64,000 bases of DNA from Cyanobium sp. N.Huapi 1H5. Its GTDB lineage: Bacteria > Cyanobacteriota > Cyanobacteriia > PCC-6307 > Cyanobiaceae. The notes below the pieces were generated by a model that worked only from the letters and a program-made list of their open reading frames with translations, searched no databases and was not told the DNA's origin. The stretch is taken from positions 248,001 to 312,000 of the forward strand of contig NZ_JAGQBH010000003.1 of NCBI RefSeq assembly GCF_024345535.1, given 5' to 3'. Position numbers and translations under genes: made by a program. Below are positions 11,701-21,426 of the stretch, piece by piece (the stretch's first letter is position 1; the number at the start of each line of letters is the position of its first letter).

Positions 11701-12077
11701 GGAAGAGATGGTGGGCTCAGTGGAGCCCTGCCGGGGGGGCAGGTGGGGGAAGGAATCGGGCGGCGACCGTGGCGGTCGCTCAGCCACTGGAGAGAATCAG
11801 GCCGGACCCCGGAAACAAGGGAATCGGCTGGTTGCCTGGTCTGGCCCCCAGAAGCCAGGGGCCCGGATGGGAGCAGTTGCGTCGTCGGGCCGGCAGCGTG
11901 ACGGAAGGAATGTCGTTCCTTCCCGATGCAAAGCAACGAAGACCGAACCAAGCAATGTTGACTGTGATAGCGCTTTCGCCGAGGAGCTTCTAGAAAGCGT
12001 CCCTGATGCAGAAGCGTCTGGGCGGAGGAGGAAGAAGGGAGGAAGCCCCGCTATTCCTGTCTCCGTCTAGGGCGAAC
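11701..12077 (-). promoter_or_regulatory. Long structured leader region of rne
   Basis: This 377-bp region without a gene separates the radical SAM gene stop from rne. Read on the minus strand it contains three strong hairpins: 11903-11923 (8-bp perfect stem GGAAGGAA/TTCCTTCC), 11843-11863 (GGCCCC/GGGGCC) and 11763-11779 (GCGACCG/CGGTCGC around a 3-nt loop). RNase E genes in other bacteria have long leaders through which the enzyme controls its own mRNA. A similar role here is inferred, not shown. An AT-richer stretch at about 11935-12010 probably carries the promoter. Confidence 0.5.
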
Positions 12078-14801
12078 TTAGCACGCGTCCAGCCGGAGGC
12101 AACGGCGCTGGACCGGACCGAGGACCAGCGGCTGGCCGAGGCCGGTGCTCAGCCAGTGGCGCAGATGGTCCGGCCGCAGGCTGCGGCCCTGGGGATCCAC
12201 GGCGGCTTCCAGATCCAGCACCTGGTCTGCCCCAGCCCCGGTTGGACCCTCGGCCTGCACCAGGCGGAGGTCGAGCAGGTAGGGGCGGCACTCCCGCTCC
12301 CTGGGACGCCCCTTCTTGTCCTGGTCCTGCCAGGGCAGGCTCGTGGCCTCCAGCAGCGCCGCGACCGCCGCGGCCCAGCGCTCCGGCGTCAGCGAAGCCG
12401 GAGCCAATGCCCCCGGATCAGGAACCGCCTGATCGGGGGCCTCTTCCTGGGGGGCCGGCCGCAGGGTGAACCGCCACTCGGCGGAACGGATCTGCTGGGC
12501 CAGGCCGGGGGTCGCCAGGGGCACGGCCACGGCCGAGAGCAGGGTCAGCTCGGCGCTGAGCTCCGCCTGCAGCCGCCGGCGGGCGGTCTCAGGGTCGACC
12601 GGGGCGGCGAAGTCCAGGTCGAGCCATTCGTGCAGGCCCTCGACCCCGAGGGGCAAAGGCAGTGCCACCTGCAGCCGCGGCAGGGGATGGAAGCCGCCGG
12701 TGAAGCTCACCGGCAGGCCGCTGCGGCGCAGGGCCCGCTCCATCAGCCGCAGGGTGTCGAGATGGCTGATCAGGGCCAGGGAGCCGGTCTTGGCGAAGGC
12801 GAAGCGCAGCCGGCAGACCCGCTCGCTGGCCGGCGCCCGCGGCGGCAGCGGCGGCGGCACCGGGGGTGGCGGGATCACCACGTTGTGCCCCAGCTCCGGA
12901 CCGCAGACCCCGCAGCTGCTGCAGCCCTCGAAGGAGCAGTCCGGCACCACGGCAGCACCCAGGGCCCGGCCCAGATCCTCCGCCAGCCAGGCCTTGTCGA
13001 CCCCGGAATCGATGTGGTCCCAGGGCAGGGGCTGGCGGCAGAAGGCCTCCAGATCGCCGCTGGCGAAGGCCTCCGCCGCACTCCAGCCGCCCATCTCCAG
13101 GGCCCGGTAGGAGCCCCCCAGGCCGGCGGCCTCGATGGCGCCGGTCCAGGCGGCATGGCTGCGGTCGGCGGATTCGAACCAGGCATCCAGGCCCGCGCCG
13201 GCCCGCCAGGCCGCCTCGATCACCGGCGCCAGCCGCCGGTCGCCGCGGCCGACGAAGTCCTCCACCGCCGACAGCCGCACGTCGGTGTAGTTGGTCTTGA
13301 TGCCCCGCAGGGGCCGCAGGGCGTCGCGCAGCAACTGCTGCCGGCGCCGGAACTCCGCCGTCGACACGCTGTGCCACTGGAACGGCGTGTGGGGCTTGGG
13401 GGTGAAATTGCTGATCGTCAGGTTGAGCTGCAACCGGCCCAGATCACGGCACTGCTGCTGGAGCCCCCGGCAGGTGTCGACGATGCCGAGCACGTCGGCG
13501 TCGGTCTCGCCCGGCAGGCCGATCATGAAATAGAGCTTCACGCGGTTGTAGCCGTTCTCCATGGCGGTGCGGATGCCGCGCAGCAGCTCCGCATCCGTGA
13601 GTCCCTTGTTGACGATGTCCCGCAAGCGCTGGGTGCCGGCCTCGGGGGCGAAGGTGAGCCCGGCGCGGCGGGTGCCACCGAGGATGTGGGCGATGGAGGT
13701 GTCGAAGCGGTCGACCCGCTGGCTGGGCAGGGTGAGGCTGACGTTGTGCTCCGCCAGCCGGTTGCGCAGCTCCACCCCCACCGCCGGCAGGGAGAGGTAA
13801 TCGCTGCAGCTGAGCGACAGCAGCGAGAAGTCGCTGTAGCCGGTGCGGAGCATGCCCTCCTCCACCGCCTCGATGACCGCCTCCGGCTCCACGTCCCGGG
13901 CCGGGCGGGTCAGCATCCCCGGCTGGCAGAAGCGGCAGCCGCGGGTGCAGCCGCGGCGGATCTCCACCGTGAGCCGGTCGTGGACCGTCTCGATGTGGGG
14001 CACCAGGCCCATGGCGTAGTGGGGCATGGGGGTGGCGGTGCGCCGCTGGATCCGGGGCGCCAGGCCCGGCTCCAGGGGCAGCAGGCTGACGCCGTCCGGT
14101 CCAGGCGCGTACAGGGAGGGCACGTAGACCCCGGGGACTTCGGCCAGGTCCCGCAGCAGGGCCCGGCGGCCCAGGCCGGCGGCCCGCCCCTCGGCCACCA
14201 CCAGACCGATCTCGGGCAGCAGTTCCTCCCCGTCCCCCAGGGCCAGGAAATCGAAGAAGGGCGCGAAGGGCTCGGGATTGCCCGTGGCGGTGGGGCCGCC
14301 GGCGAAGATCAGCGGCGGCGACGCCGGATCGTCGAGCGGGAGGTCGCCCCGGTCGGCGGCGCGGATCGGGATGCCCGCCAGATCCAGCATCTCCAGGATG
14401 TTGGTGCCGCCGAGCTCGTAGCTGAGGCTGAAGCCGAGGATGTCGAAGGCCGTCAGGGGCCGGTGGCTTTCCACCGCAAACAGGGGCGCCCCCCGCTCCC
14501 GCAGCCGGGCCGCCAGATCGGGCGCCGGCAGGTAGGCCCGATCGCACAGCTGGCCTGGAACGGCATTGAGGATCGCGTAGAGCAGCACATGGCCCAGGTT
14601 GCTGGCGCCGACCTCGTAGACCTCCGGGTAGGTGAGCGCCCAGCGCACCCGGGCCGCCGACCAGTCCCGGGGCTCCACCCCCCGCTCGTTGCCGAGGTAG
14701 CGGGCGGGCCGGGCGATGCCGCCGTCGACCAGCTCAGCGAAGGCGACGGGGGCGTCGGCCGTCGCAGCGGGCGTGGCGGTGGCGGCGGTGGCGAAGGGCA
14801 C
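12078..14801 (-). CDS. Radical SAM protein (TIGR03960-type) fused to a DUF2344 domain
   Basis: A protein of about 900 residues. The N-terminal part resembles B12-binding-like radical SAM enzymes (RPARYLGNE, then [16 protein letters not shown]), with the cluster motif [11 protein letters not shown] near residue 300 and [10 protein letters not shown] after it. The C-terminal third carries a separate DUF2344 (TIGR03936) domain beginning [20 protein letters not shown]. This fusion is usual in cyanobacteria; the reaction is unknown. The frame is open to ATG 14897, only 2 nt from the divergent dapL start. GTG 14801 is preferred because it leaves about 98 bp for two promoters, but neither start has a good ribosome binding site. 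Confidence 0.85.
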   Translation of the reverse strand: MPFATAATATPAATADAPVAFAELVDGGIARPARYLGNERGVEPRDWSAARVRWALTYPEVYEVGASNLGHVLLYAILNAVPGQLCDRAYLPAPDLAARLRERGAPLFAVESHRPLTAFDILGFSLSYELGGTNILEMLDLAGIPIRAADRGDLPLDDPASPPLIFAGGPTATGNPEPFAPFFDFLALGDGEELLPEIGLVVAEGRAAGLGRRALLRDLAEVPGVYVPSLYAPGPDGVSLLPLEPGLAPRIQRRTATPMPHYAMGLVPHIETVHDRLTVEIRRGCTRGCRFCQPGMLTRPARDVEPEAVIEAVEEGMLRTGYSDFSLLSLSCSDYLSLPAVGVELRNRLAEHNVSLTLPSQRVDRFDTSIAHILGGTRRAGLTFAPEAGTQRLRDIVNKGLTDAELLRGIRTAMENGYNRVKLYFMIGLPGETDADVLGIVDTCRGLQQQCRDLGRLQLNLTISNFTPKPHTPFQWHSVSTAEFRRRQQLLRDALRPLRGIKTNYTDVRLSAVEDFVGRGDRRLAPVIEAAWRAGAGLDAWFESADRSHAAWTGAIEAAGLGGSYRALEMGGWSAAEAFASGDLEAFCRQPLPWDHIDSGVDKAWLAEDLGRALGAAVVPDCSFEGCSSCGVCGPELGHNVVIPPPPVPPPLPPRAPASERVCRLRFAFAKTGSLALISHLDTLRLMERALRRSGLPVSFTGGFHPLPRLQVALPLPLGVEGLHEWLDLDFAAPVDPETARRRLQAELSAELTLLSAVAVPLATPGLAQQIRSAEWRFTLRPAPQEEAPDQAVPDPGALAPASLTPERWAAAVAALLEATSLPWQDQDKKGRPRERECRPYLLDLRLVQAEGPTGAGADQVLDLEAAVDPQGRSLRPDHLRHWLSTGLGQPLVLGPVQRRCLRLDAC

Positions 14802-14899
14802 GGCGGCGACCGGCGGGCTGCCGACTGAGCGTAGGCAGGCCGGCCCGCGCCATAGGAAGATGCCGCCTGGCCCCGCTGCACGCCTCCCGCTTCCCACCC

Positions 14900-16126
14900 A
14901 TGGTTCAGGTCAACGACAGCTACCTCCGGCTCAAGGCGGGCTACCTGTTCCCCGAGATCGCCCGACGCGTCAAGGCTTTCACGGAGGCCCATCCCGAGGC
15001 GGCCGTGATCCGGCTGGGCATCGGCGACGTCACCGAGCCCCTGCCGGCGGCCTGCCGGCAGGCGATGCAGCAGGCGATCGAGGCCATGGGCACCCGGGAG
15101 GGCTTCCACGGCTACGGCCCCGAACAGGGCTACGCCTGGCTGCGGGAGGCGATCGCCCGCCACGACTTCCAGGCCCGCGGCTGCGACGTGAGCGCCGAGG
15201 AGATCTTCGTCTCCGACGGCTCCAAGTGCGACAGCAGCAACATCCTCGACATCCTCGGGGCCGGCAACCGCATCGCCGTCACCGATCCGGTCTATCCGGT
15301 GTATGTCGACAGCAACGTGATGGCGGGCCGCACCGGCGACGCCGACGGGGGCGGCCGCTACGGGGGCCTCACCTACCTGCCGATCACGGCGGCCAACGGC
15401 TTCGTGGCCCCGCTGCCGGAGGAGCCGGTCGACCTCATCTACCTCTGCTTCCCCAATAACCCCACCGGCGCCGTCGCCACCCGGGAGCAGCTGAAGCAGT
15501 GGGTCGACTACGCCCTGGCCAACAACGCCCTGATCCTGTTCGACGCCGCCTACGAGGCGTTCATCTCCGATCCGGAGCTGCCCCATTCGATCTACGAGAT
15601 CGAGGGGGCACGGCGCTGCGCGATCGAGTTCCGCTCCTTCTCCAAGAACGCCGGCTTCACCGGCACCCGCTGCGCCTTCACCGTGGTGCCCCGGGGACTC
15701 ACCGGCACCACGGCCGCCGGCGAGCCGGTGGAACTGTGGGGCCTCTGGAACCGGCGCCAGAGCACCAAGTTCAACGGCGTGAGCTACATCGTGCAGCGGG
15801 GCGCCGAAGCCGTGTACTCGCCGGAAGGCCAGGAGCAGGTGCGGGCCCTGATCGGCTTCTACATGGAGAACGCGGCCATCATCCGCCGTGAACTGGAGGC
15901 CGCCGGGCTGCAGGTGTACGGGGGCCAGCAGGCCCCCTACGTGTGGATCAAGACCCCCGAGGGTCTGGATTCCTGGGGCTTCTTCGACCACCTGCTCAAC
16001 CAGGCCCATGTGGTGGGCACCCCCGGCAGCGGCTTCGGCGCGGCGGGCGAGGGCTATTTCCGCCTCTCCGCCTTCAACTCCCGCGCCAACGTGGACGAGG
16101 CGATGCGCCGGATCCGGGCTCTTTAG
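14900..16126 (+). CDS. dapL: LL-diaminopimelate aminotransferase
   Basis: The 408-residue PLP enzyme starts [24 protein letters not shown], typical of DapL. Key segments are the GIGDVTEPL substrate-binding loop, CFPNNPTGA, and [16 protein letters not shown] with the PLP lysine at about residue 249. DapL converts tetrahydrodipicolinate directly to LL-diaminopimelate, the lysine/peptidoglycan route used by cyanobacteria and plants. It is divergent from the radical SAM gene and followed 30 nt later by clpS. Confidence 0.96.
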   Translation: MVQVNDSYLRLKAGYLFPEIARRVKAFTEAHPEAAVIRLGIGDVTEPLPAACRQAMQQAIEAMGTREGFHGYGPEQGYAWLREAIARHDFQARGCDVSAEEIFVSDGSKCDSSNILDILGAGNRIAVTDPVYPVYVDSNVMAGRTGDADGGGRYGGLTYLPITAANGFVAPLPEEPVDLIYLCFPNNPTGAVATREQLKQWVDYALANNALILFDAAYEAFISDPELPHSIYEIEGARRCAIEFRSFSKNAGFTGTRCAFTVVPRGLTGTTAAGEPVELWGLWNRRQSTKFNGVSYIVQRGAEAVYSPEGQEQVRALIGFYMENAAIIRRELEAAGLQVYGGQQAPYVWIKTPEGLDSWGFFDHLLNQAHVVGTPGSGFGAAGEGYFRLSAFNSRANVDEAMRRIRAL

Positions 16127-16155
16127 AGTTGGCCCCTGTCAGGACCGGAGCGGCC

Positions 16156-16515
16156 ATGCCCATGACCATCCCGCCCTTCGCCACCGTCTCCACCACCCCG
16201 GCGGCCACCGAAACCCCCTCCCGTTCGCCGGGAGGGGCCGCCGTGATCGAGAAGGCGCCGGAGCGGGTGCGCAAGACCTCACCCCGCTACAAGGTGCTGC
16301 TTCACAACGACCCCGTGAACAGCATGGAGTATGTGGTGAACACCCTGCGCCAGGTGGTGCCCTCCCTGAGTGAGCAGGATGCCATCGCCGTGATGCTGGA
16401 AGCCCACAACACGGGGGTGGGACTGGTGATCGTCTGCGATCTGGAGCCGGCGGAGTTCTACTGCGAAACCCTCAAGGCCAAGGGCCTCACCAGCACGATC
16501 GAGCCGGAGAGCTGA
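16156..16515 (+). CDS. clpS: ATP-dependent Clp protease adaptor ClpS
   Basis: A 119-residue protein with a variable Thr/Pro-rich N-terminus of about 35 residues, followed by the ClpS core YKVLLHNDPVNSMEYVV and AHNTGVGLVIVCDLEPAEFY. The HND segment and neighbouring residues form the N-degron pocket that hands substrates to ClpC/ClpA. ATG 16156 is chosen; ATG 16162 is an equally possible start two codons in. The stop codon abuts the GTG start of the CPBP protease gene, suggesting translational coupling. Confidence 0.94.
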   Translation: MPMTIPPFATVSTTPAATETPSRSPGGAAVIEKAPERVRKTSPRYKVLLHNDPVNSMEYVVNTLRQVVPSLSEQDAIAVMLEAHNTGVGLVIVCDLEPAEFYCETLKAKGLTSTIEPES

Positions 16516-17400
16516 GTGGCTCTCCAGCCCGCAGGACCGACGCCGGAACCCGAAGCGTTCCCGCGCCTGCACTGGAGCGGCACGCTGCTCTACGTGCCGG
16601 CGCTCTACGGCTTCGGCTGGCTGCTGGTGCGCCCCCTGGGCGGCCTCGCCCCCGGTCTGCGCCCCGACCAGGTGGATCTGGCCGGGGCGGTGGTGGCCCT
16701 GGGGCTGCTGCTGCTGACCCTGCCGCTGCGCCTGCGCCGGACCTGGGGCGAACGCCATCCGTGGCACGCCCTCGGTGTGCGGGCCCCGCTGCCCGCGGTG
16801 CTGGGGGCCTTCGTGCAGGGGCTGCTGCGGGCCCTGGCGCTGCTGGCCCTGGTGGTGGGCGCCCTGCTGGCCTCGGGAAGCGCCCGGTGGATCGGACCGG
16901 CCGGCCTGGAGGGGGGCGAGGTGCTCAACGCCCTGGCCCTGGTGGTGGGGGTGGGCTTTGCCGAGGAGCTGGTGTTCCGCGGCTGGCTGTGGGGTGAACT
17001 GCAACGCCAGATGGCCCCCAGGGGGGCGCTGCTGCTGCAGGCGGCCGTCTTCGGCCTCGTCCACCCCTGGAGCCAGGCCGGCTGGCTGGGGGCGGTGGGC
17101 CTGCTGGGGGGTCTGCTGCTGCTGGGGCTGAATCTGGCCCTGGTGCGCAGGGACGATGGCGGCGTGCTCTGGGGAGCGGTCGGCCTGCACGGCGGACTGG
17201 TGGGGGGCTGGTTCGCCCTGCAGGCGGGCCTGCTCGAGCTGCTGCCCGGCTCACCCCCGTGGCTGGCCGGCCCGGGTGGCAGCCAGCCCAACCCCATCGG
17301 GGGTCTGGTGGGGTGGATCGGACTGGGGGGCCTGCTGGTGCTGCGGGGCTGCCTCAAGCAACGGTGTCGAGAGAAGGGGATCCCCGACACCAACGTCTGA
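16516..17400 (+). CDS. CPBP family intramembrane glutamic endopeptidase
   Basis: A 294-residue very hydrophobic protein with about seven predicted membrane segments. It carries the CPBP (CAAX protease/bacteriocin-processing) motifs: EELVFRGWLWGEL (motif 1, EExxxR) near residue 155 and FGLVHPW (motif 2, FxxxH) near residue 180. It starts at GTG 16516 directly after the clpS stop. Substrates are unknown; family members include prenyl-protein proteases and membrane proteins of other function. The stop lies 9 nt from the convergent RTX gene stop. Confidence 0.88.
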   Translation: MALQPAGPTPEPEAFPRLHWSGTLLYVPALYGFGWLLVRPLGGLAPGLRPDQVDLAGAVVALGLLLLTLPLRLRRTWGERHPWHALGVRAPLPAVLGAFVQGLLRALALLALVVGALLASGSARWIGPAGLEGGEVLNALALVVGVGFAEELVFRGWLWGELQRQMAPRGALLLQAAVFGLVHPWSQAGWLGAVGLLGGLLLLGLNLALVRRDDGGVLWGAVGLHGGLVGGWFALQAGLLELLPGSPPWLAGPGGSQPNPIGGLVGWIGLGGLLVLRGCLKQRCREKGIPDTNV

Positions 17401-17409
17401 AGACGGGTC

Positions 17410-19371
17410 CTACAGGACGAAGTCGGCGGCGACGAAGGTATGCAAGCCATTCACCTGAATGGTGAATTCCGCTCCAGTGGCTCCTGTTGTGTTGCCCTCA
17501 ACGAAGGTGTTGGTGCCGTCCTGGAAGAAACGCAACTGGCCCACAGCGGTGAACGCTGCATTGCCGATGAAGGTGAAGTTCTGGTTGCCACCCGCACCCG
17601 TGTTCGCGTCAATGTCAAACACATTGATCAGGTCTCCACCGGCAATGCCAGCTCCCTCAAAATCCGTGATGGTGTCACGGGTGGCCGCCGTTGTGCCGGA
17701 ATCGGCGCTGGAGAGGTAGAGGAACGTGTCATTACCGGTACCGCCGGTCAGGAGATCCACGCCAAGACCGCCGGTCAGGGTGTCGCTGCCACCGCCACCA
17801 TCAATAGTGTCGTTGTTTCCTTGCCCGTTCAGCCTGTTGTTGTTGCTGTCGCCAGTCAGGACGTCTGCCCCACCATTGGAGCGCACGTTTTCAATCCCTG
17901 CGATCGAGGTAAAGCCACTGGCCGTGCCCAGTGCCAGATTGACGGTGACTCCCCCAGGGGTCGATTCGTACAGCAGCACATCCCCCGCGCCTGCCCCCAG
18001 GTTGGCCGTCACCGACTCCACGTTGGTCAGGGTTCCGCCCTCGAAGGCGGTGATGGAGGATCCGTTGAAGGTGACATTGAGGATCTGATCGCCCGCAGCG
18101 GAGCTGAGCACCAGGGTGTCGGTGTCAGCGCCCCCATCCACCGCGTCGACGCCATGGGAATCGACGGTGTAGTTGATGGTGTCATTCCCAGCCCCGCCGC
18201 GGACCGTGTCGTTGCCGGTGCCACCGGTGAGGGTGTCGTTGCCGGCGCCGCCGAGCAGCACGTCAGCCAGGTCACCGGTGGAAATCGCGTCATCGCCGTC
18301 GTCACCGCTCGCCCAGTCGGTGAAGCCGGCGGCAAGGGTGAGCGTGTCGTTGCCCTGACCACCGGCGGTGAGCTTGGTGAAAGACGCGCCGTTGACGGTG
18401 CTGGTCCCGGTCAGGCTGATGGACTTGTTATTACCGGGGTCGACGTATTTCAGGGCAAGGCCCGGTCCACCGAAGACGTTGGTGCCAGCCAGGACCGGCA
18501 GCACCCCGACGGTGGGGCCATTGATGCGAAGGCCGAAGCCGTTGGCAATGGTGGAAAACGTGTTTGAGGTCAGCGTGATCAGCTTGCTGACGTCGTAAAG
18601 ATCAAGATAGGAGCCATTCTCGAAGGTATTTCCGCTCAGCGCAGCGGTGACATTGCCCAGGACATTGCCCGTGGGGCGCACCACGGTCTGGTTGTCGGAG
18701 CGGGTGAACGTATTGCCGGAGATCAGAACCGAACCGGCGGCAACGGAGCCTGGGAAGTTGAGGATGTTGAAGCTGCTCAGGAAGCCAGCTTCATCGAAAG
18801 TGCTGTCGAGAATCTGAACATTGCCGCTGTTGTTCCAGCTGTGCAGGAAGGCGGAGCCTCCCGTCCCGGTCAAGGGATTGAACCCAACCTGCCCCTTGAT
18901 TGTGACCGTGACATCGTCCAGGGTGAGACTCGCCGTGACCGGCGAGGTGGCCGAGAACGATGTCAACGACATGTAGAGATTGCCATTGCCGTCCCAGCCC
19001 CTGTGGGTGCCTCGGAAGGTGACATCCCGCACCAGGAACGCCCCGGAGGTGGCCCGCAGCAGGGCGTTTCCATCGGCGAGGCCGCCTGCCGTGTAGTCGA
19101 GGGTCAGGTTCGCGACGGTGCCGGGCCCGTTGGGGCCATCGGTGTTCCTCTGGAAGATGCGGGTGTCCCTGACGATGGTGCCCGCCTCGGAGGTGCCGGT
19201 CACGGCGTAGCCGGAGGCCTGGACGACCCCAGGGACGGAGGTCTGCTTGGCCAGGGACCGCACGGAGGCATAGGTGCCATCCGCCAGAAGGATGGTGTCC
19301 CCTGCCGCCGCCGCGTTGATCGCCTCACGGAGTGTGGGGATTCCGAAAGGGTTGACGTTGATGGTGGCCAT
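17410..19371 (-). CDS. RTX calcium-binding protein with N-terminal parallel beta-helix region
   Basis: A 653-residue acidic, Gly/Asn/Thr-rich protein without signal peptide. Residues 1-330 read like a right-handed beta-helix: an opening TLREAINAAAAGDTILLADGTY, then short repeated strands such as LISGNTF and ALSGNTF. RTX nonapeptides (GGxGNDTL) cluster at about 337-425 and 500-550. The last 100 residues contain RDTITDFEGAGIAGGDLINV, the serralysin-type C-terminal domain that carries a type I secretion signal. It is probably an exported Ca-binding surface or extracellular protein. No type I transporter genes are nearby. Base composition is less GC-rich than its neighbours. Confidence 0.85.
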   Translation of the reverse strand: MATINVNPFGIPTLREAINAAAAGDTILLADGTYASVRSLAKQTSVPGVVQASGYAVTGTSEAGTIVRDTRIFQRNTDGPNGPGTVANLTLDYTAGGLADGNALLRATSGAFLVRDVTFRGTHRGWDGNGNLYMSLTSFSATSPVTASLTLDDVTVTIKGQVGFNPLTGTGGSAFLHSWNNSGNVQILDSTFDEAGFLSSFNILNFPGSVAAGSVLISGNTFTRSDNQTVVRPTGNVLGNVTAALSGNTFENGSYLDLYDVSKLITLTSNTFSTIANGFGLRINGPTVGVLPVLAGTNVFGGPGLALKYVDPGNNKSISLTGTSTVNGASFTKLTAGGQGNDTLTLAAGFTDWASGDDGDDAISTGDLADVLLGGAGNDTLTGGTGNDTVRGGAGNDTINYTVDSHGVDAVDGGADTDTLVLSSAAGDQILNVTFNGSSITAFEGGTLTNVESVTANLGAGAGDVLLYESTPGGVTVNLALGTASGFTSIAGIENVRSNGGADVLTGDSNNNRLNGQGNNDTIDGGGGSDTLTGGLGVDLLTGGTGNDTFLYLSSADSGTTAATRDTITDFEGAGIAGGDLINVFDIDANTGAGGNQNFTFIGNAAFTAVGQLRFFQDGTNTFVEGNTTGATGAEFTIQVNGLHTFVAADFVL

Positions 19372-19576
19372 GGGTGGGGGAGCGCTTTGGAGGAGCCTGG
19401 GGTAGGAAAGGCTTGCAGGACGGGCGCCTGAAACCGGTGCGGAGCCGCTTCGAACCGGATGTTACCTTAAAATTTCCGAAGGGGCCTTGTTCCGCAATCT
19501 TGACAGGCTTCGCGCCTTTCTGTACTGATTCATCGTCCCTGCTGCATCTTCAGGGGACTCCGACTTGATCCCACTC

Positions 19577-19593
19577 CTGAGGCTTTGCCTCAG
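19577..19593 (-). terminator. Hairpin at the end of the radical SAM gene
   Basis: A perfect 7-bp inverted repeat, CTGAGGC / GCCTCAG with a 3-nt loop, overlaps the stop codon of the radical SAM gene read on the minus strand. There is no T-run, so it is either a weak terminator or a 3'-end stabilising structure. Confidence 0.35.
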
Positions 19594-21161
19594 AGCGTCG
19601 CCGTGGCCAGGGCCCGGCGCCCCTCCACCGGCGCCCGCAACGCCTGATCCAGGGGAGCCACCCCGTACTCCCGCTCCAGCAGGTCCATCACGGTGCGGCC
19701 GAAGTCGGTCGGGTTGCGCTCGAAGGCCTCGAGGCAGATCCGGCCGAACACCCGACCCATCGGTTCCGGGTTCCACAGCAGCTTGCGGGCCGTCCAGGGC
19801 ATCAGGCTCATCGGGTCGTAGCCAGGCTTGAGCATCCCCTGGTCGAAGGCGTACTGCTCCAGATGGGTGTGGGGCTGGAGGCCGATGAAGAAGATCGCCG
19901 GCTCCACCAGCCCGGCGCCGAAGATGTGCTCCAGTTCCCGGTGATAGGCGATCGTCTGGCGGATGGTCTCGGGCCGTTCATCGATCACGTTGAACGAGTA
20001 GTTGACCGAGACATGCTCACGGAATCCGGCCGCCGCCAGCATCCGGCAGTTCTCCAGCACCGTGCGCAGGTTGTAGCCCATGCGCATCTTGCGCACGAGC
20101 TCCTGGGAGCCTGAGGTGATGCCGATCTCGAAGTAGCTCATCCCCGTGGCCACCATCAGCTCGGCCAGTTCGGCGTCGAGGTTGTCGGCGCGGATGTAAG
20201 CCGCCCAGCGGATGTCCGTCAGGCCCTCCGCCTGAATCGCCCGCAGCAGCTCCTTGGCGTCGTCGATGTAGCGCCGGGCCGGGATGAACTGGGCATCGGT
20301 GAACCAGAAGCCCCGCACGCCACGGTCGTAGAGCTGGCGCATCTCCCGCACCACCTCGGCGATGGGGTTGACGCGCACGGCCTTGCCCTCCACCACGGTG
20401 TAGACGCAGTAGCAGCAGTTGTGGGGGCAGCCACGCTTCGTCTGGACCCCGACGTAGAAGTCGCCGCCGTCGAGGTACCAGTTCAACTGGGGCCAGATCG
20501 ATTCGATATAGGCGTAGTCGCAGGCGGTCTTCTCCAGGCCCGCCGGCTGCTCGTGGATCAGGCCAGGACGGGGCGCCTCGCCCACCACATAGCAGCGCTC
20601 CCCTGCGAGCGAGTGGCCACGGATCAGTTTCTCCAGCAGCCCTTCCCCTTCCCCCACCGACACCACCGAGCCCGTGGGCAGGCCGCGGCCCAGCTGCTCG
20701 TAGAAGACGCTGACCGCCCCGCCACCGATCACCACCCGGGCCCCGGGGTTGTGGCGGCGGGCGCGCCGCAGGCCCCGGCGCACCAGCCGCAGGTTGCGCC
20801 ACAGCTCGCCGTAATAGGAACCCATCAGCCGCAGCCCGCCGATCGCCCCCCGCAGGCGCTTGAGGGGGTTGGCGGAATAGAACACCTCGAAGGAGTTCTG
20901 CAGCGGGTTGCCGCCCCGGCCATCGACCGGGGCATAGATCTGGATGTCCCGCCAGGAGAACACCAGCAGGGTGGGCCGGAACTGGTCGACCACCTCAAGG
21001 AGCACGCGCTCCACGTCGAGCAGGGGCACGGCCGCCAGGTCCAGGATCCGCTGGGGCAGGGCGGGAAAGCACTTGTGCAGGTGATCGGCCAGGTAGATCG
21101 GGCCGATCGGGAAGATCGGATTGCAGGGCAGCCGCACGAGCAGCACCCGTTGATCGCTCAC
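19590..21161 (-). CDS. Radical SAM protein, PSII high-light acclimation type
   Basis: A 523-residue protein from GTG 21161. The N-terminal 150 residues resemble a B12-binding-like domain (LLVRLPCNPIFPIGPIYLADHL). The radical SAM motif is KRGCPHNCCYCVYTV near residue 240 (C-X3-C-X2-C), with further SAM-domain segments YFEIGITSGSQELVRKM and VNYSFNVIDERPETI. In cyanobacteria this family is annotated as a photosystem II high-light acclimation radical SAM protein and is often next to psbA. Here it is divergently transcribed from psbA, 265 bp away. The reaction is unknown; the name rests on family and context. Confidence 0.75.
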   Translation of the reverse strand: MSDQRVLLVRLPCNPIFPIGPIYLADHLHKCFPALPQRILDLAAVPLLDVERVLLEVVDQFRPTLLVFSWRDIQIYAPVDGRGGNPLQNSFEVFYSANPLKRLRGAIGGLRLMGSYYGELWRNLRLVRRGLRRARRHNPGARVVIGGGAVSVFYEQLGRGLPTGSVVSVGEGEGLLEKLIRGHSLAGERCYVVGEAPRPGLIHEQPAGLEKTACDYAYIESIWPQLNWYLDGGDFYVGVQTKRGCPHNCCYCVYTVVEGKAVRVNPIAEVVREMRQLYDRGVRGFWFTDAQFIPARRYIDDAKELLRAIQAEGLTDIRWAAYIRADNLDAELAELMVATGMSYFEIGITSGSQELVRKMRMGYNLRTVLENCRMLAAAGFREHVSVNYSFNVIDERPETIRQTIAYHRELEHIFGAGLVEPAIFFIGLQPHTHLEQYAFDQGMLKPGYDPMSLMPWTARKLLWNPEPMGRVFGRICLEAFERNPTDFGRTVMDLLEREYGVAPLDQALRAPVEGRRALATATL

Positions 21162-21426
21162 GGCTGACGCGGCTCGAGGGGGTGTCCGGACGCTAACAAG
21201 CGCGCCCGGGCCGCCGGTGGGCGCCGGCCGTACCGGGGGCGGCGGGATAGGGGTTGGAGGCCAGGGGGGAGGGGCCGCCGCGAAGCAAAGCTTTTCTTCA
21301 TGAAGGCGGCCCTCACACTCCGCAACACACTGTTACAGTGCTGCGGGGACGGGATTCCGCCCCCATCTCCTTCCACCGGCCCGGGCGTTTCCACGCCAGT
21401 GCTCGGTGTTCTCCTTCAACGCACTC
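21162..21426 (+). promoter_or_regulatory. Divergent psbA / radical SAM promoter region
   Basis: 265 bp without a gene between two divergent genes. On the plus strand, TGTTACAGT at about 21328-21336 has the form of an extended -10 element about 90 nt upstream of the psbA ATG. No good -35 hexamer was found. A palindrome CTTCATGAAG lies at about 21295-21304. The assignments are by eye and weak, but the region must hold the light-regulated psbA promoter. Confidence 0.35.

Noticed and set aside
12006-14828. A 940-codon open frame on the plus strand
   Set aside because: It is antisense to the radical SAM/DUF2344 gene. High GC at third positions keeps antisense frames open, and the translation is a low-complexity Gln/Gly/Arg/Ala string without family features. 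The same holds for the long frames opposite fusA, tuf, rne, coaBC and ileS.
21406-21426. In-frame GTG upstream of psbA giving a 366-residue D1
   Set aside because: D1 proteins begin MTATLQQR; the extra seven residues MFSFNAL are not found in the family, and the ATG at 21427 gives the normal length and the A344 processing site.
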